Below, piece by piece: positions 1 to 12,311 of a DNA stretch of 64,000 bases. Source of the DNA: Proteles cristata cristata (lineage: Eukaryota > Chordata > Mammalia > Carnivora > Hyaenidae). The translations under genes and the position numbers were made by a program. A model generated the notes under the pieces. The model ran no database searches. It was given only the letters and a program-made list of their open reading frames with translations, and was not told the origin of the DNA. Positions within the stretch are counted from its first letter, which is position 1. Each line of letters begins with the position of its first letter. Where the stretch lies: assembly GCA_017311185.1 (NCBI GenBank), contig JAESUZ010005166.1, forward strand, positions 558,001-622,000. Reading direction: 5' to 3'.

Positions 1-2150
1 CAGTCTAGATGCCTTCTATTGTTAAAGCCATCGTAGAGCTCACATCATGTTTCCCTTCGCTTAAGGATCACAGTCTTGCCAATTATCCAATGTCTGTATT
101 TAGGTGTTCCCTGTTTTGTCCAGTTCTCTAGTTGCTTATAGGGGAAGGGCAAATCTGATCAAGTTCCTCCATCATTGCCAAAAGCAGAAATTTCAGCTAC
201 ATTAAAAAAAAAAAGTAATCAAAGCAGACATGGGTGTACCAGACATGACTGGTAACTTCAAACTTCAGTGAGAATAGAGTTAATCAGAGGAAAATGCTCT
301 CATGTTTCTACTACCAAATTTAAAAATTCTCCTTTTAGAATTCTCACCCCATTGGTCTTTCTCTTTCTCCATGGCTCACTCCATCAGCATATAACCTTGA
401 TGAAATCTCTCCCAAATAAAAATCAAGAATTTTCTCTTCTTGCCCACTATGATTTTATATTCCTGTTCCCCTTCATGGAAAAACTTCTCAAATAGTGATC
501 TACACTTACTGTCTTTACTTCCTTACCAACCTCATAACCTTTTCAACCTGATCCAGTCTGGAAGCTGTCCTCCAACTACACTGAATTTACCCATCAGTTC
601 ACTGTGACCAATTCACAAAGCTCCTATTACTTGATGCTTCAGTAAGTAACATTTAAAAGGTATGACCACGTTTTCCCACTTAAACTCATTTCTCTCTTGC
701 TTTCATGAAACTGCACCCTGCTTGTTTTCCTCATATTTCACTGACAACTCTGTCTTTGCTGACTCATCCTCAACCTAACCTCTAAATATTAGATTGTCTC
801 AGGTCCTGATTTTCTATTTGCTTCCTTTCTCTAACAACACTTCCTTAATTATATCCATTATTTTAATAGATTACCTACATGACATCTCTACTTGGAAATA
901 TAATGGACATCTTACCATGTTCCAAATGAAATTCTGTCCAAATTCCCTCCTCCCCCACATAAATAGCTCATCCACCAAATCAAGACCAAGAAAACATCCT
1001 TGATTTGTTCCCCTCACCCCTTCCATCCAATCCATCAGTTGGACCCATTGCTACTTCTTTCCATTTCTTTCCACACCTCTCAAGTCCTTAAAGTACAAGA
1101 TACTTTCAGGGAATGATTAGTGAATAAATCAGCTTGGCTGGATTGGAAGTTACTGTTGAGGAGTAATAAGAGATAAATCTAGGTAAGGCAGTTTGGGATG
1201 CATGTTGGAGGACTTGGAATGACAGATAGAAGCCAAGTTTCTGAGGGGAACAGAGGGAGTTATCCCTCCTGGGCATAATTCTCCTGAAAAGTGGTACTTT
1301 TTCAATAATTTAAGTATGTTGAACAGTTGTTAAGATGATGATGAAAAGATGCTAGTGAAAGCAGTGTGAAAATAATACCAGGAGCCTAGAGGAAAAGGCG
1401 GTCAAAGGATAGTGTCTTTAAAAAGGGGGGAAGTATCTTCTTCCTCTCCAACACACAGGGCAAGCCCTACACCTTTGGATGTTAAACTATGGCTCTGCCT
1501 CTGCCTCTGGTGACAGTGGAGGCTGACAGACTTCATGCTGGAAGAAATTGGGAGCGGTATAAAGCCTGAGCAGAAAAGCGATAGGGTTAAAACTGTGCTA
1601 TGGGAAGAATGACCTGACAGTGACATGCAGGGCTAAGAGAAGTTATGACATCAAGTTATAGGGGATTGTTGAAGACAGTGAGAAGGAAGAATGCAAAGAG
1701 AGTGTAAGAGATAAAAACCACAGTCAAAGGTATTTACTCAGGGGTTCTGAGCTCTGGCGACTTAAGAGATGTGTTGTCATTGTTATGACTATGTACATTA
1801 GGAAGAGAGACTGTTTTGTGGAGAAAATATGAGTTGAGAGCTTTGAACTGCTAGCTGTGAACAGTTCTTACATATGGCTTTACCTGGTGTAATTCTCAGA
1901 TCATTCACCATCATAAAAATAGTTTTGCAATCTTGGTTCTAGGTTAACACTTCCCAGATTATTGGTTTGATTCAAATATATTAAATATCCACTTGCTATA
2001 TTATATGCATAACTGATGCTGATTCATTTTTTACCTACCGCTTATTTTCCTGTACTGTTCATCAGGAGTAACATCCTTTTAGAGGTGTGCTGCTACTTAA
2101 TGTTTTGGGTTTTTCCCCTAAATACATTTGGAAGCTGTCTGTTTAAAGCT
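1..2150. other. Intergenic, no gene
   Basis: No exon-like or RNA-gene signal. Bases 490-1100 are pyrimidine-rich and resemble the decayed LINE-like sequence seen again at 61180-62620. The rest is plain AT-rich DNA. Confidence 0.5.
490..1100 (+). repeat. Decayed LINE-like pyrimidine-rich repeat (family uncertain)
   Basis: Runs such as CTCATCCTCAACCTAACCTC and a TTGGACCCATTGCTAC segment recall an ancient mammal-wide LINE-derived repeat. Divergence is too high for a firm family by eye. Confidence 0.25.
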
Positions 2151-2159
2151 AAGGATACA

Positions 2160-2353
2160 GGGACGCCTGGGTGGCTTGGTCGGTTAAGTGCCAGACTTCA
2201 GCTCAGGTCATGATCTCATAGCTTGTCGGGCTCTGTGCTGACAGCATGGAGCCTGCTTCAGATTCTGTGTCTTCCTCTCTCTCTCTCTGCCCCTCCCCTG
2301 CTCACGCTCTGTCCCTCTCTCAAAAATAAATAAAACATTAAAACAAAATTTTA
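2160..2353 (+). mobile_element. CAN-SINE (SINEC_Fc type)
   Basis: Head GGACGCCTGGGTGGC, box GGTCATGATCTCA, TC-rich part and AAATAAATAAAAC tail. Flanked by a similar AGCTAAGGATAC / AGCTAAAGATAC duplication. Confidence 0.93.
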
Positions 2354-2469
2354 AGCTAAAGATACTTCTTGGTCCCTCCTCAATTAAAAATCCCTTGAGG
2401 ATATATCTGAACATATCTGTTCACCAATAATGCTTAGCACGTCTCCACTGTAGGCCCTCAAAAAAGATT

Positions 2470-2660
2470 TGTTCAGCTCAGACCAGGATCTCACAGTTTC
2501 TGAGTTCAAGCCCCATAGTGGGCTCTGTGCTGACGGTGCAGAGCCTGCTTGGGACTGTCTCCCCTCTTGCTTTCTGCCCCTCTCCAACTCACACACGTGC
2601 ATGCGTGTGCACCTTCTCTTTCTCTCAAAATAAATAAACATTGAGAAAAAAATTTTTAAA
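2470..2660 (+). mobile_element. CAN-SINE, 5'-truncated
   Basis: Lacks the GCCTGGGTGGC head but keeps GGATCTCACAGTTTC, GGGCTCTGTGCTGACGG and the AAATAAACATT tail. A GTGCATGCGTGTGC run interrupts the TC-rich part. Confidence 0.85.
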
Positions 2661-2679
2661 AAAGCATCAATCAGAGCCA

Positions 2680-2800
2680 GAAGACCTGGGCTCTAGCCTG
2701 ACTTTGCTCTTGACCAGATCTGTGACATTGATAAGTTAATTTCTTTGGATTTGGCTTCCACAGCCATAAAATGGTTTCATCTAAATGTTGGATTTTCTTC
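2680..2800 (+). repeat. MIR SINE fragment
   Basis: AGCCAGAAGACCTGGGCTCTAG followed by a TGTGAC and CATAAAATGG pattern matches the core of the mammal-wide MIR. Diverged. Confidence 0.6.
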
Positions 2801-2919
2801 TCACACTCCAGTAATACTCCCTCATGTAGCAATTATGGTGACTTTGGAAAATATGGTTCAGTTCTTCAAGCAACCAAAGATATGTCTTCACTTGAGAATG
2901 TACTATTTATATAAATTTT

Positions 2920-3070
2920 TTTCTAAGTTTATTTATTTTGAGAGAGAATGAGAGAGAGAAAGCAAGAGAGGAGCAGAGAGAGTCCCAAACAGGTGCCTGA
3001 CCTCACGATCACAACCTGAGCTGAGAGCAAGAGTCAGATGTTTAATGGAGTGAGGCACCCAGGCGCCCCA
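2920..3070 (-). mobile_element. CAN-SINE, antisense
   Basis: TTTATTTATTTTGAGAGAGA at the left and GAGGCACCCAGGCGCCCC at the right mark a minus-strand copy, shortened in the middle. First of four antisense copies in 900 bp. Confidence 0.9.
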
Positions 3071-3148
3071 AGAGTGTACAATTTAAATAATGCTTCCTTG
3101 TATTCTGGCAGAGTATTCTCACAGGCAAAGGTCATCTAGTCCAAACTT

Positions 3149-3371
3149 TATTTTTATTTTTTTTAATGTTTATTTATTTTTGAGGGAGAGAGAGAGAGAC
3201 AGAGAGAGACAGAGAGAGCGCAGGAGAGGGGAAGGAGACACAGAATCTGAAGAAGGCGCTAGGCTCTAAGCTGTCAGCACGGGGCCTGACACAGGGCTTG
3301 AACTCAAGAACTGTGAGATCATGACCTGAACCAAAGTTAGATACTTAACTGACTGAGCCACCCAGGGACCC
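3149..3371 (-). mobile_element. CAN-SINE, antisense
   Basis: Reverse-complement SINE with T-rich tail, GAGA tract, AGATCATGACCTGAACC and a diverged head CCACCCAGGGACCC. Confidence 0.92.
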
Positions 3372-3400
3372 ATAGTCCAAACTTTAAAACACCCATTTAC

Positions 3401-3580
3401 TTTTTTTTTTTTTTAAGTTTATCCATTTGAGACAGAGTGAGGGAAGGGCAGAGAGAGAGAGAGTCCTAAGCAAGCTCTGCAGAGCTCAATACAGGGCTTG
3501 AATTCATGAAACCATGAAACCATGACCTGGGCCAAAACCAAGAGTCAGACACTTAACTGACCGAGCCATGCAGGTGCCCC
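3401..3580 (-). mobile_element. CAN-SINE, antisense
   Basis: T14 tail, GAGAGAGAGAG and head GCCATGCAGGTGCCCC. The ATTTACTT / ATTCACTTACTT words around it suggest a decayed target duplication. Confidence 0.9.
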
Positions 3581-3597
3581 CCAAATTCACTTACTTT

Positions 3598-3815
3598 CTT
3601 TTTTTTTTTTTAATTTTTATTTATTTCTAGGAGAGAGAGAGAGACAGCGTGAGCAGGGGAGGGTCAGAGAGAGAGGGAGACACAGACGCCGAAATAGGCT
3701 CCAGGCTCTGAGCTGGCAGTCAGCACAGAGCCCGACGCGGGGCTCGAACCCACGAACCGCGAGATCATGACCCAAGCGAAAGTCGGACGCTTAACTAAGC
3801 CACCCAGGCGCCCCA
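3598..3815 (-). mobile_element. CAN-SINE, antisense, young
   Basis: Close to the young felid consensus (CGACGCGGGGCTCGAACCC, CCACCCAGGCGCCCC), with a TTTATTTATTTCTAGG tail junction. Flanked by AAATTCACTTACTTTC / AAATTCACTTACTTTC. Confidence 0.95.
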
Positions 3816-4119
3816 AAATTCACTTACTTTCAACTTTCTCTCATCATCCAGCAAAAGGTAGTATTATCCCTTACACCACTTCTTCTACAAAGACTTAATT
3901 TCTACATTTTATCAAATTGTTGTCCACTTAAGCTCCTTTGTTTGGAGCATGGGATATGCAGTTCTAAAACTAAAAATATATTCAAATAATGTCCACCGGG
4001 AACTGAAATGATTTTGTCATCTTGCCACCTGGGCTATATAACCATGGATCAGTGCAGAAAGCTGATCTATTTCACTGCTGCTTTATATGGGTGCTGCCAA
4101 AGCTGTGAAGGGCAGCAGA

Positions 4120-4310
4120 GTGAAACGGTTATAAACCCTGGCACTGGAGTCAAACTGCCTGTGTTCAAATTGCAGCATCTCGTCCTTCTCCATGTGGGAC
4201 CTGGAATTTATTGTATACTGCTAAATTTAAGTTTCTACACACTTAAGATGAGAAAAATAATAGAACCTACCTAAGAATTGTATGGATAAAATGAGATAAT
4301 TGATGTAAGA
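4120..4310 (+). repeat. MIR SINE
   Basis: CTGGCACTGGAGTCAAACTG, later AATAATAGAACCTACCT and ATAAAATGAGATAATTGATG, match MIR core and 3' end in order. The open frame here is incidental. Confidence 0.75.
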
Positions 4311-4315
4311 AGATA

Positions 4316-5215
4316 CTATCTTTTCCCAAAGTGATACTCAGATTTAATGCAATCCCTATCAAAATCCCAAGAGATGCAAAAATCTATATATATGTTTTGC
4401 AGAAACAGAAAAACGTATCCTAAAATTCAAATGGAATTTCAAGGGAGATCAAAAAGCCAAAACAATTTTGAAAAAGAACAACAAAGTTAAAGGTCTCACA
4501 CTTTCTGATTTCAAACTTAGTACTGAAGCTACTAGTAATCACTACAGTACGGCACTGGCATCAAGGCAAACATAGAGACTAATGAAAAAAACAAATAAAC
4601 TCTAACATATATTGTCAAATGATTTTCAACAAGGGTGCTCCAAGATCATTCTATGGGCAAAGGACACTCTTCAACAAATGCTGCTGGGAAAGCTGGAAAT
4701 CTATATGCAAAATAGATTAAATTGGGCCCTGACCTTACGCCATATGGAAAAATTAACTCAAACTGGATTGAAGACATAATGTAAGAGCCAAAGCTATAAA
4801 ACACTTAGAAGAAAACATAGGGAGTTTCTGGACATTGGGTTTGGCAATGATTTCTTAGATATACACCAAAAGAAGAGATCAATTGCAATACACTGAAACT
4901 GAAAACCTGTGCTTCACAGGACACAATCAGCAGAGTAAAATGGCAACCCACAGAATGAGAAAAAATACTTGCAAATTATATATCTTGTGAGGGGTTAATA
5001 TCCAGAATATAAAAAGAAGTCCTGCAACTTAAAAACAAAAAGCTCAATTTTAAAATGAGCAAAGGACTTAAATAGACACTTCCCCAAAGACGATGCACAA
5101 ATGGCCAAAAAAGTGCACATTAATAGATGCTCAGCATCATTCATCATTAGTGAAATGCAAATCAAAACCACATTGCTCTACCACTTCACATCCGACAAGA
5201 TGGCTACCAAACCAC
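4316..5215 (+). mobile_element. Old LINE-1 fragment (ORF2 3' part), inactive
   Basis: TTAATGCAATCCCTATCAAA, AGCCAAAACAATTTTGAAAA and a later GTGAAATGCAAATCAAAACC are landmark words of L1 ORF2, in correct order on the plus strand. No open frame survives. Confidence 0.9.
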
Positions 5216-5241
5216 ACCAAACCAAACCAAACCAAACCAAA
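5211..5241 (+). repeat. (CCAAA)n microsatellite
   Basis: Six tandem ACCAA-type pentamers at the broken end of the LINE-1 fragment. Confidence 0.9.
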
Positions 5242-7085
5242 AGTGTAATTTTTTTTTTTAGTAAAAAATGAGTACTTTTGTCTTCTGGGTCAATTTCACA
5301 GCATAGATAAGATCTTTATATGGAATTGCTTCTTTCTTTTTCCTCTGTGGAAATTTTATTTTGGCTTTAATATACAGTTATATGACATGGCTTTAATATA
5401 AAAAAGTACTTTATTATCTCCTTGTATAACTAAGAAGCAAAATTGTTAATGCTGCATATAATCAAAATGCGCTATGTTAAATTTTGAGAGGATTATTAGA
5501 TCTGATTTGATTCATGTGAAATGTAAAAATAAGACAACAAAATGATACTCAAGGATTTATCTCCGCTGAAGGAGACCGAAGTTTTGCATCTGTTAAGGAA
5601 AATCCTTAAATTCTAGAGAGGTTAAAATTACATGACTTTTTAGAAAGATTATATGTCAGTTAATCGTTAGTTCAGATACACTATTTGGAATATTTGCTTA
5701 AAAATCAAATGTTCTCAGCTGTGCTGACACTGGACTCTCTCTCCTTTCTTGAGGTTATTTCTGAGGTAGTGCTGGTATGGCCCACACCCATATGCATACT
5801 CTCCAGAACCATGTTTCATAACTGTCTTTATATTGGTTCCCTTTTCCCCTCTCCTACCAGGAGCTTTTTAGACATTCCCCCTTCATCTCCTCCATATTTT
5901 AAAAGCACTGCATATCTGTTCATGTGCGGCATGGATTTCTATGCTTTATACTTAAAAAGAGTAAGGTTTTTCATCTCCCAGTACCAATATTCACCCTGTT
6001 AGAGGTGAGAGCTCTTGAAAAGGCATGTTCTAAAGAAAAATAGTATATGAAACTTTAACTCTCATACTAAGTCCAAGCCCAAGATACCTTCTTATGGATC
6101 CTTTATATCTGAGATTGTTTAGGGCCCCATCAAACTACGTTCCCTGAAAACACCATGATTAGGGATAATATCCTCAGAGCTTCAGCATGATTAAGTGTTT
6201 TTGCCCATATCCATACTTTATCTATTCTTCTTCATTCTCAATACATGAGTGGGACTTAGGATTTTATCAAGTTACTTAAGAGGTAGTGGCTTCAATACTA
6301 CCTACAACTATAAACATGAAATACTTGATGCAACTTGAAAGTTGTCGGTAGCTTGCAATGTCAGTATTGATAAGTGAGTACATATGTAGGAAGATCTGAA
6401 GTGATCTACAAATGAGGATACAGTCTTTTTTCTTTTTTTAATTTAAAGAGAAAGAATTCTACCAAGAATGAGACTGTTAAGTGGCCAAGTTGGAGCAACT
6501 CTAAGAAAATGACCTAGGTAATTACTAGAGCCAAAGTATCTTTGGGCATCTGATTGAGTTATCCTTATTCTAACCTTCCACATTCATTATAGTAATCTTA
6601 AAATAAGAGAAATTCAAGACGGGAGAAAAAATTCCCATTAAATGTGAATTTAATCTCAGATCTGACAGAAATTTAGAAATTCCTTTTTTTCCCCAGAACC
6701 ATACTCACTGTTCCTTAGGTATCAGATTTCCAAACCATGTTTAGGAAAAAAGACTGTTCTCTATAATAGTCTCAATTTTTAGACATTTCTTCCTCAGTAA
6801 TAGAAGTTTTGGAAAGAAATGGAGCCTCTTTTAGGAATAACTCAGAGTTCTGGAATCTAACAAACATTCAATCCAAGTCCTTTAATAAAAAGATAGGATT
6901 CAGCGTCAGTTTTCCTTGTCAACAATACCCTTACTCATATTATCAATAACTTCTACTCAACAAGCTGCAATGCACTTATAAAATCAATAAAGAAAAAGGA
7001 AAAGAAATGATACCAAGAGATTCACACTATCCTCAAAATTACTGATTGAAACATGGATTTAAAACATTTTTAAAAAAGAGACCCA
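5242..7085. other. Intergenic, nothing recognised
   Basis: AT-rich DNA with no gene signal. The 105-codon frame at 5685-6002 has no recognisable domain and no coding-type composition, so I treat it as chance. Confidence 0.5.
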
Positions 7086-7290
7086 GGGCTCCTGGGTGGC
7101 TTAGTCACTTAAATGTCTGACTTCAGCTCAGATCATGATCTTGTGGTTTGTGGGTTCGAGCCCTGTGTTGGGCTCTGTGCGGAGAGCTCAGAGTCTGGAG
7201 CCTGCTTCACTTTCTGTGTCTCCTTCTCTCTCTCTCTCTGCCCTTCTACTACTTACACTCTGTCTCTCAGAAATAAACATTTAAAAAAAA
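7086..7290 (+). mobile_element. CAN-SINE
   Basis: Head GCTCCTGGGTGGCTTAG, GATCATGATCTTGTGG, TC-rich part and AAATAAACATTT tail. It abuts an LTR fragment on its right. Confidence 0.92.
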
Positions 7291-7316
7291 GCTTTTTTAA
7301 AGAGAGATAGAAATGT

Positions 7317-7460
7317 CTGGGATAGTTTTCCCAGGTTTCTCCCATGTTTACAGGAGGCATACATGTTATTAAACTGTTTTTCTCATGTTAATCTGTCTTG
7401 GGGTGGGATCTCATCCAAGAACTTAGAAAGGGAGAGGGAAATTCTTTTTCCTCCCCTACA
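7317..7460 (+). mobile_element. ERV LTR fragment (3' part)
   Basis: CCATGTTTACAGGAGGCATA, then ATGTTATTAAACTG, CATGTTAATCTGTCTTG and a CCTCCCCTACA end look like the polyadenylation half of an ERVL-type LTR. A related copy of the first part is at about 8630-8695. Confidence 0.6.
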
Positions 7461-8142
7461 GTTTAGTGACTCATGATGGGATATTCCCTCTGGAGCCTGC
7501 AGAGAAGTATCCTGGAAAGCTGGCAGAAACTGTTAAAGGAAATACTTATTTAATACCTGCCTGTACCATGGATGCCTACCTGTGACCCCGCTCGTGCCAC
7601 CTCCTCCTGAAAGGAGACACGTTTTAACGAAGGTGACCTCTTCTCACGACTGAGAGGGAAGTGTGCTGTTTGTAGCAGGTGCCATGTCTTCAAGGTGCCG
7701 CACAGCCCTCAGGACTCGGGGTCCCAACGGGGTTGCTGCGGTGCACTCCACGGTATCCGGAGGTGGTGTTCCTATGGATGATGAGCAGGCACCAAGGCTG
7801 GAGAGGGAGGGCATGATGGCTGCATGGAAGGGACTGGACACATAGAATATACTAGCTCCAAAGGCAGCTTCAGGCACCAAGGAAAACCCTGATAGAGTTC
7901 CGTCCCTATTGCCAACAAGCGAAGAGTGGGCTGCATCTGTGAAGGGGACAACAGTGGACTCATCTGGTTCTGGCTGCACAGAGGCGAGGCCTTGCAATGA
8001 CCTAGCTGTGGAGCCCATTATAAGCACTAACTTACTCAAAATGTGCTGTCAAGTTTCTTCTTTCCAATCAAGACTGGTCACTGCATTGACTCCTTCTCCT
8101 CCCTCCCCCCGCCCAACACACAGGCACAGAGGCGCGCCGCGG

Positions 8143-8145
<3 letters not shown>
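7461..8145. other. Unidentified GC-richer block between two LTR fragments
   Basis: Higher in GC than its surroundings, with an open frame of 131 codons on the minus strand (7644-8039) and shorter frames on the plus strand. The predicted peptides show no motif I recognise and there is no gag or pol signature. It could be residual internal sequence of a deleted retroelement, a retrocopy fragment or unique DNA. I assign no function. Confidence 0.35.

Positions 8146-8193
<48 letters not shown>
8146..8193 (+). repeat. (CA)n microsatellite
   Basis: About 24 uninterrupted CA units, long enough to be polymorphic. A short GC-rich GCGCGCCGCGG stretch precedes it. Confidence 0.97.
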
Positions 8194-8196
<3 letters not shown>

Positions 8197-8303
8197 TGAG
8201 ACTAGTTCAGTGAAACTACAGAACAGTCTTAGCAATCAATTCAGTTACTGGACTATAAAATGAATCTTATTTTTCAAAGGCAGACCTGAAAGGAAACAGA
8301 CTA

Positions 8304-8695
8304 TGGCACCCCAAAATATGCCTCTTTGGCATAAGGATTATTTTGAGCTAATCATTTTTAAGAAATAGGAGATACAGCAAAAGTTCTGGAAATTGAGTAA
8401 AAGCTCTTTTCTATGGGAAATCTCCATTTGTAAGGGTATCTCCCTCTCTGTATCAGAAAGACAAAGAGGACTGTACATCCTAACAACCTTACTCTTGTTT
8501 ACTGTGCTTTGCCTGATAACCTCTCATAGGTGGCCCCTTCTCCTCCAACTTCTTTCTTAGGTCTTTAGCTGAAGAAGGTACTCAAGTGAGAGCCTGGCCT
8601 ATCTGGGAAGTTACTCAGTTCTTTTGGGTATCTCATGTATACAGGAAGCTTACATATTATTAAACTTTTTTTTTCCTGTTAAAAACAAAAAGGAA
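8304..8695 (+). mobile_element. ERV LTR fragment (5' and middle part)
   Basis: Starts TGGCACCCCAAAATATGCC and includes ATCTCATGTATACAGGAAGC and ATATTATTAAACTTT, the same end words as the 7317 fragment, in the same orientation. The 3' end is missing. Confidence 0.6.
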
Positions 8696-11381
8696 CATTC
8701 TGGAAGGATTTACAGGAAATAGTTACTGTTACTGTTATTTTGTTTTTAAAGTGCTTTCTGAACAGTAGTCAATAAATACAAACATTTAACACAAGCCACT
8801 TCCAATGTGTCATTTAGCTTCGGGGCACCAGCAGCTCACAGATCAAGGGCTTAGATACCTTGGTTATGCAGATTAAAAATGTTAGAGACTTTAGTTATTT
8901 GTTCCTAAGAATCAAAATGAAGTCTTTGATTCTGCAAACAATCTTTTGCATCCAAAAATTGAGGGGTCTTAAAAGTTACTAAGGACATAAAATAACAAAC
9001 TTTGTTTTAATGTACTTAAAATTTGGGATCGCTACAAAGATTCAGCAGTATAGCAACCTTCAACAAACTACTATGCAGAGGAAGAGAGTATCATATGTGT
9101 ATTTCAAGTAGTCAAGAAAGAAAATTTCAAGTACATATTTTCATAATTGAGTGCCTTGAGGATTAGATTTATCTTTGTCAATTTATTTTCTTTACTAAAA
9201 TTTCCTTAATCTCTATTTTTAATTCTAGTGAATAAATTCTCATTCACAATCTTATACATGCTATTAGAAAATTCATATTCAGAGATTCATAAGTACCCCA
9301 AGCATTCTAAAGAACCCAAGCTTTTTCATTAAAAATACTATCCACCTAATTATCTTCTGTGTGTGACAAGCAACTAAACATTTTCATCTATGTATATAAC
9401 TGTACATGAAAGGAAAATTGATCAAAAAATATTTCTACTGCATATTTTTCATTTGTGTTTCTAGTACTTGTTCTGATAATGTCTTATCAGCCTTCTCAGG
9501 GGCCTTCTATCTCTGTAATATCCTGTTATAGCATCTTTACCTTATGACCTTGCTCCATTTATTGTTATTTATCAATAGTCATATCTAAAAGCTTTGCTTC
9601 TGTTCACATTGCTCAAAACTAACCTGCTTGACCCCAATAAATAGCATCTACAGGCGTGCTTCCCAGGCAAGTATTAAAATCAAAACCATTAATAAAATCT
9701 AAGAATCTGGATAACTGGAACAGGCCCTCTTAAAGCTCTTTAAATGCTCTTATTTTATAAACCTGCTACAGTTACATTAAAAAATAAGATGTTAAGCAAT
9801 TTGCTATGCAAAGAAAGGACTTACAATGGAATAAGGATCATTAACAAGTTTCAAAACCAATTAATAAAGACTGGTGTTTCAGTTGGAGATTAGGCATTTT
9901 CTTATAAATTTGGAAGACTGAAAAAGAACAATATTTTAGGGCCTGCACCAACCAAGCAATCCCATATGGCACAAATACAAGAGAAATTAACTTCTTACCC
10001 TAAAAACCAACATACAGTAATAAAGTAAAACAAAATTGATAAAATTACAAAATTACGTATTTTAATATTTAGGATATAATGCACATTTTGCTAAAAATTT
10101 GATTCATATGAAAACTTAAAGGCTATGTGATATGCATATTACATAAATCTGATTAATATGAAAGTTCTAAAATTCTCTTCTTTGTCATTCTGAAATTTCT
10201 CTGAATGTTAGCTGTTAGCATCATGAAACACTTAGTGCTAGTTATCTTGAAATTAAGTACAACCAACCCAAATCTGGGAGTAAACGCCAGGTATTTTCTC
10301 AGATCCATACTGTTGATTTTTCTTAAATAGAATGAAGTTTATCACATATAACCTACTCTTTTGTTTGGAGAATCCTGCTGACTTATACTTTCTGTTAGTA
10401 TTTATTCTAATATAGAAGACCCAAATGTCTGTAATAAGTTACACGGAAAAACTAGAAAAATTTTCATTAGAAATAATTTAAATACCAGACAGAACTGAAG
10501 CGGATACAGCAAAGTTTGTAAAGAGTACAGAGTGGTTGACAGCAGTCTTAGGAAGCGTTTCTTTAAAAATCAAAAGATAAGTTAACTATTACAAAAGGCC
10601 TTATCTGCATATTTCTAAATCAGTGTGTGTGCCCCCACTTCCTTGGTTAGGTGACAATACAAAAGAAGATGACTTCTGAGTATTTATTACATCATTATTT
10701 CAGTTTTGTAGAAACATGCTAAAGGCACAAGATGGAAAATAATACAGTCTCAATAAAGTGACCACATAACGCCACTCCATGGAGAATGGCTCCCCAGGTA
10801 TAGAACTGTAGGTATTTTCTTATGTCTACTCCATGATAAAACTATTTAATATCTAGATATTGGAAGTTATAGTTGTGATACAAATTTCACTTGACTTTTA
10901 AGCACAAGTCTTTAGTTGTAAGAAAGCACTCTTCCACAGCAAATTATAGCGCTACTGGCAGCATATATACTGGTAATGTGAAAAACTATTTCCCAAAACA
11001 AGTAGCTATGGATGTAAGGAATTTTTTATATAAAGACTGTATAACTTAATATGCTGCAATATTTACAGAATCATAGAATTCTAAGAAAATCTTTATCCTC
11101 ATTTCTTAAGAATATTAATTGGAAGAAACATTTTGGCATTAATTGGTACAATAATTACTTATTTCTTGTGCAGAATCGACTGAACAGGTGCAGGTTAATT
11201 TCTTTTTATGTCTAATCAGAATAAAAATTTAAATACTGCAAATCCTCAGTGAACAATAATTCTCTTGCAAATTCAGAATTTTATAATAAGGCAGTCATCC
11301 CACTCTAAAAACTTCAGAATGTTTATATGGGATTGTTTTCCCTAAAACTAAAGAGTGAAACATTAAGAAAATAAAATTTAG
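8696..11381. other. AT-rich flank downstream of JAK2; possible distal 3' UTR
   Basis: No recognised repeat and no gene. The lack of transposons from about 8700 to 11380 and again from 11610 to 12310 contrasts with the rest of the window. Minus-strand AATAAA at 10683-10688 and 10401-10406 could serve a long JAK2 transcript. Confidence 0.4.
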
Positions 11382-11606
11382 GGGCGCCTGAGTGGCTTAG
11401 TCGGTTAAGCGTCCGACTTTCGCTTGGGTCATGATCTTGCGGTTCGTGGGTTCGAGCCCCGCGTCGGGCTCTGTGCTGACTGCCAGCTCAGAGCCTGGAG
11501 CCTGTTTCAGTCTGTGACTCCCTCTCTCTCTGACCCTCCCCTGCTCACTCTTTCTCTCTCTCCTAGAAATAATAAATTAAAAAAAAAAAAAAGAAAAGAA
11601 AAGAAA
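11382..11606 (+). mobile_element. CAN-SINE, young
   Basis: Near-consensus head GGGGCGCCTGAGTGGC, CTAGAAATAATAAATT tail junction and an A-rich AAAAGAAAAG tail. Flanked by AAAATAAAATTTA / AAGAAAATTTAAA. Confidence 0.95.
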
Positions 11607-12311
11607 ATTTAAAGCAATGTAGTTAATATCTTTGTTTTTAAAAACAAAATGTTATAAAACTTTAAAAGTCTATTTTTAAGAACTTAAGTTTCCAAAATCA
11701 AGTATTTTACATGACATGCTACTTCCGACTTGTAAAGTAGCAGCATGGAAGATCTCGTAACTGCATTACGTATACAGATCCTTGAGGAGTCTACAAATAA
11801 AAATGATATTCAACTTTCATCAAAATATCAGAATCTTTTAAAATCTAATATACTATCATTTTAGATGTCTTCTGCATTTGGTTACTACCAAAATGCTTTA
11901 AAGATCATGTAAAAAGCATTTCCTCCCCTTTCTTCCTTCCAACAAAAATTCTCAAACTTTATGTGAGGCATTTTTTTTCTTATATAATTTGCATTTCAAA
12001 GCCAGCTCCAAAAAATAGCGAATCAAAATTCTTAAGTACAAGTTAAAAAAAAACAGCATATACACTGAAAATAAAGAAAGTATTTTCTTTTAACTGAAAT
12101 ACTAAGTATTTTAAGCTCTATATAAATAACACACACAAACTGAGCCCTACCACACCACACTTTTAAGGTACAGTGTCTAAACTGGAATAGCGCTAAAACA
12201 AAGGACAACAATGAACAGTTACACGTATACTCTCATTCTTCTTAGACACATACATTACAAAGTTTCTACTGGCATTCGTGAATAAAATTAACAAGCATAC
12301 TTTTTCACCAA

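Noticed and set aside
5685..6002. 105-codon plus-strand frame
   Set aside because: AT-rich chance frame with no domain, no neighbouring exons and no repeat match.
7644..8039. 131-codon minus-strand open frame
   Set aside because: No recognisable domain, no splice or promoter context, and overlapping open frames on the other strand. GC richness alone can give long frames. Kept only as an unidentified block.
1..12300. INSL6 or relaxin-family gene downstream of JAK2
   Set aside because: These genes follow JAK2 in other mammals, but no signal-peptide, B-chain or A-chain cysteine pattern was seen. They probably lie beyond the window.
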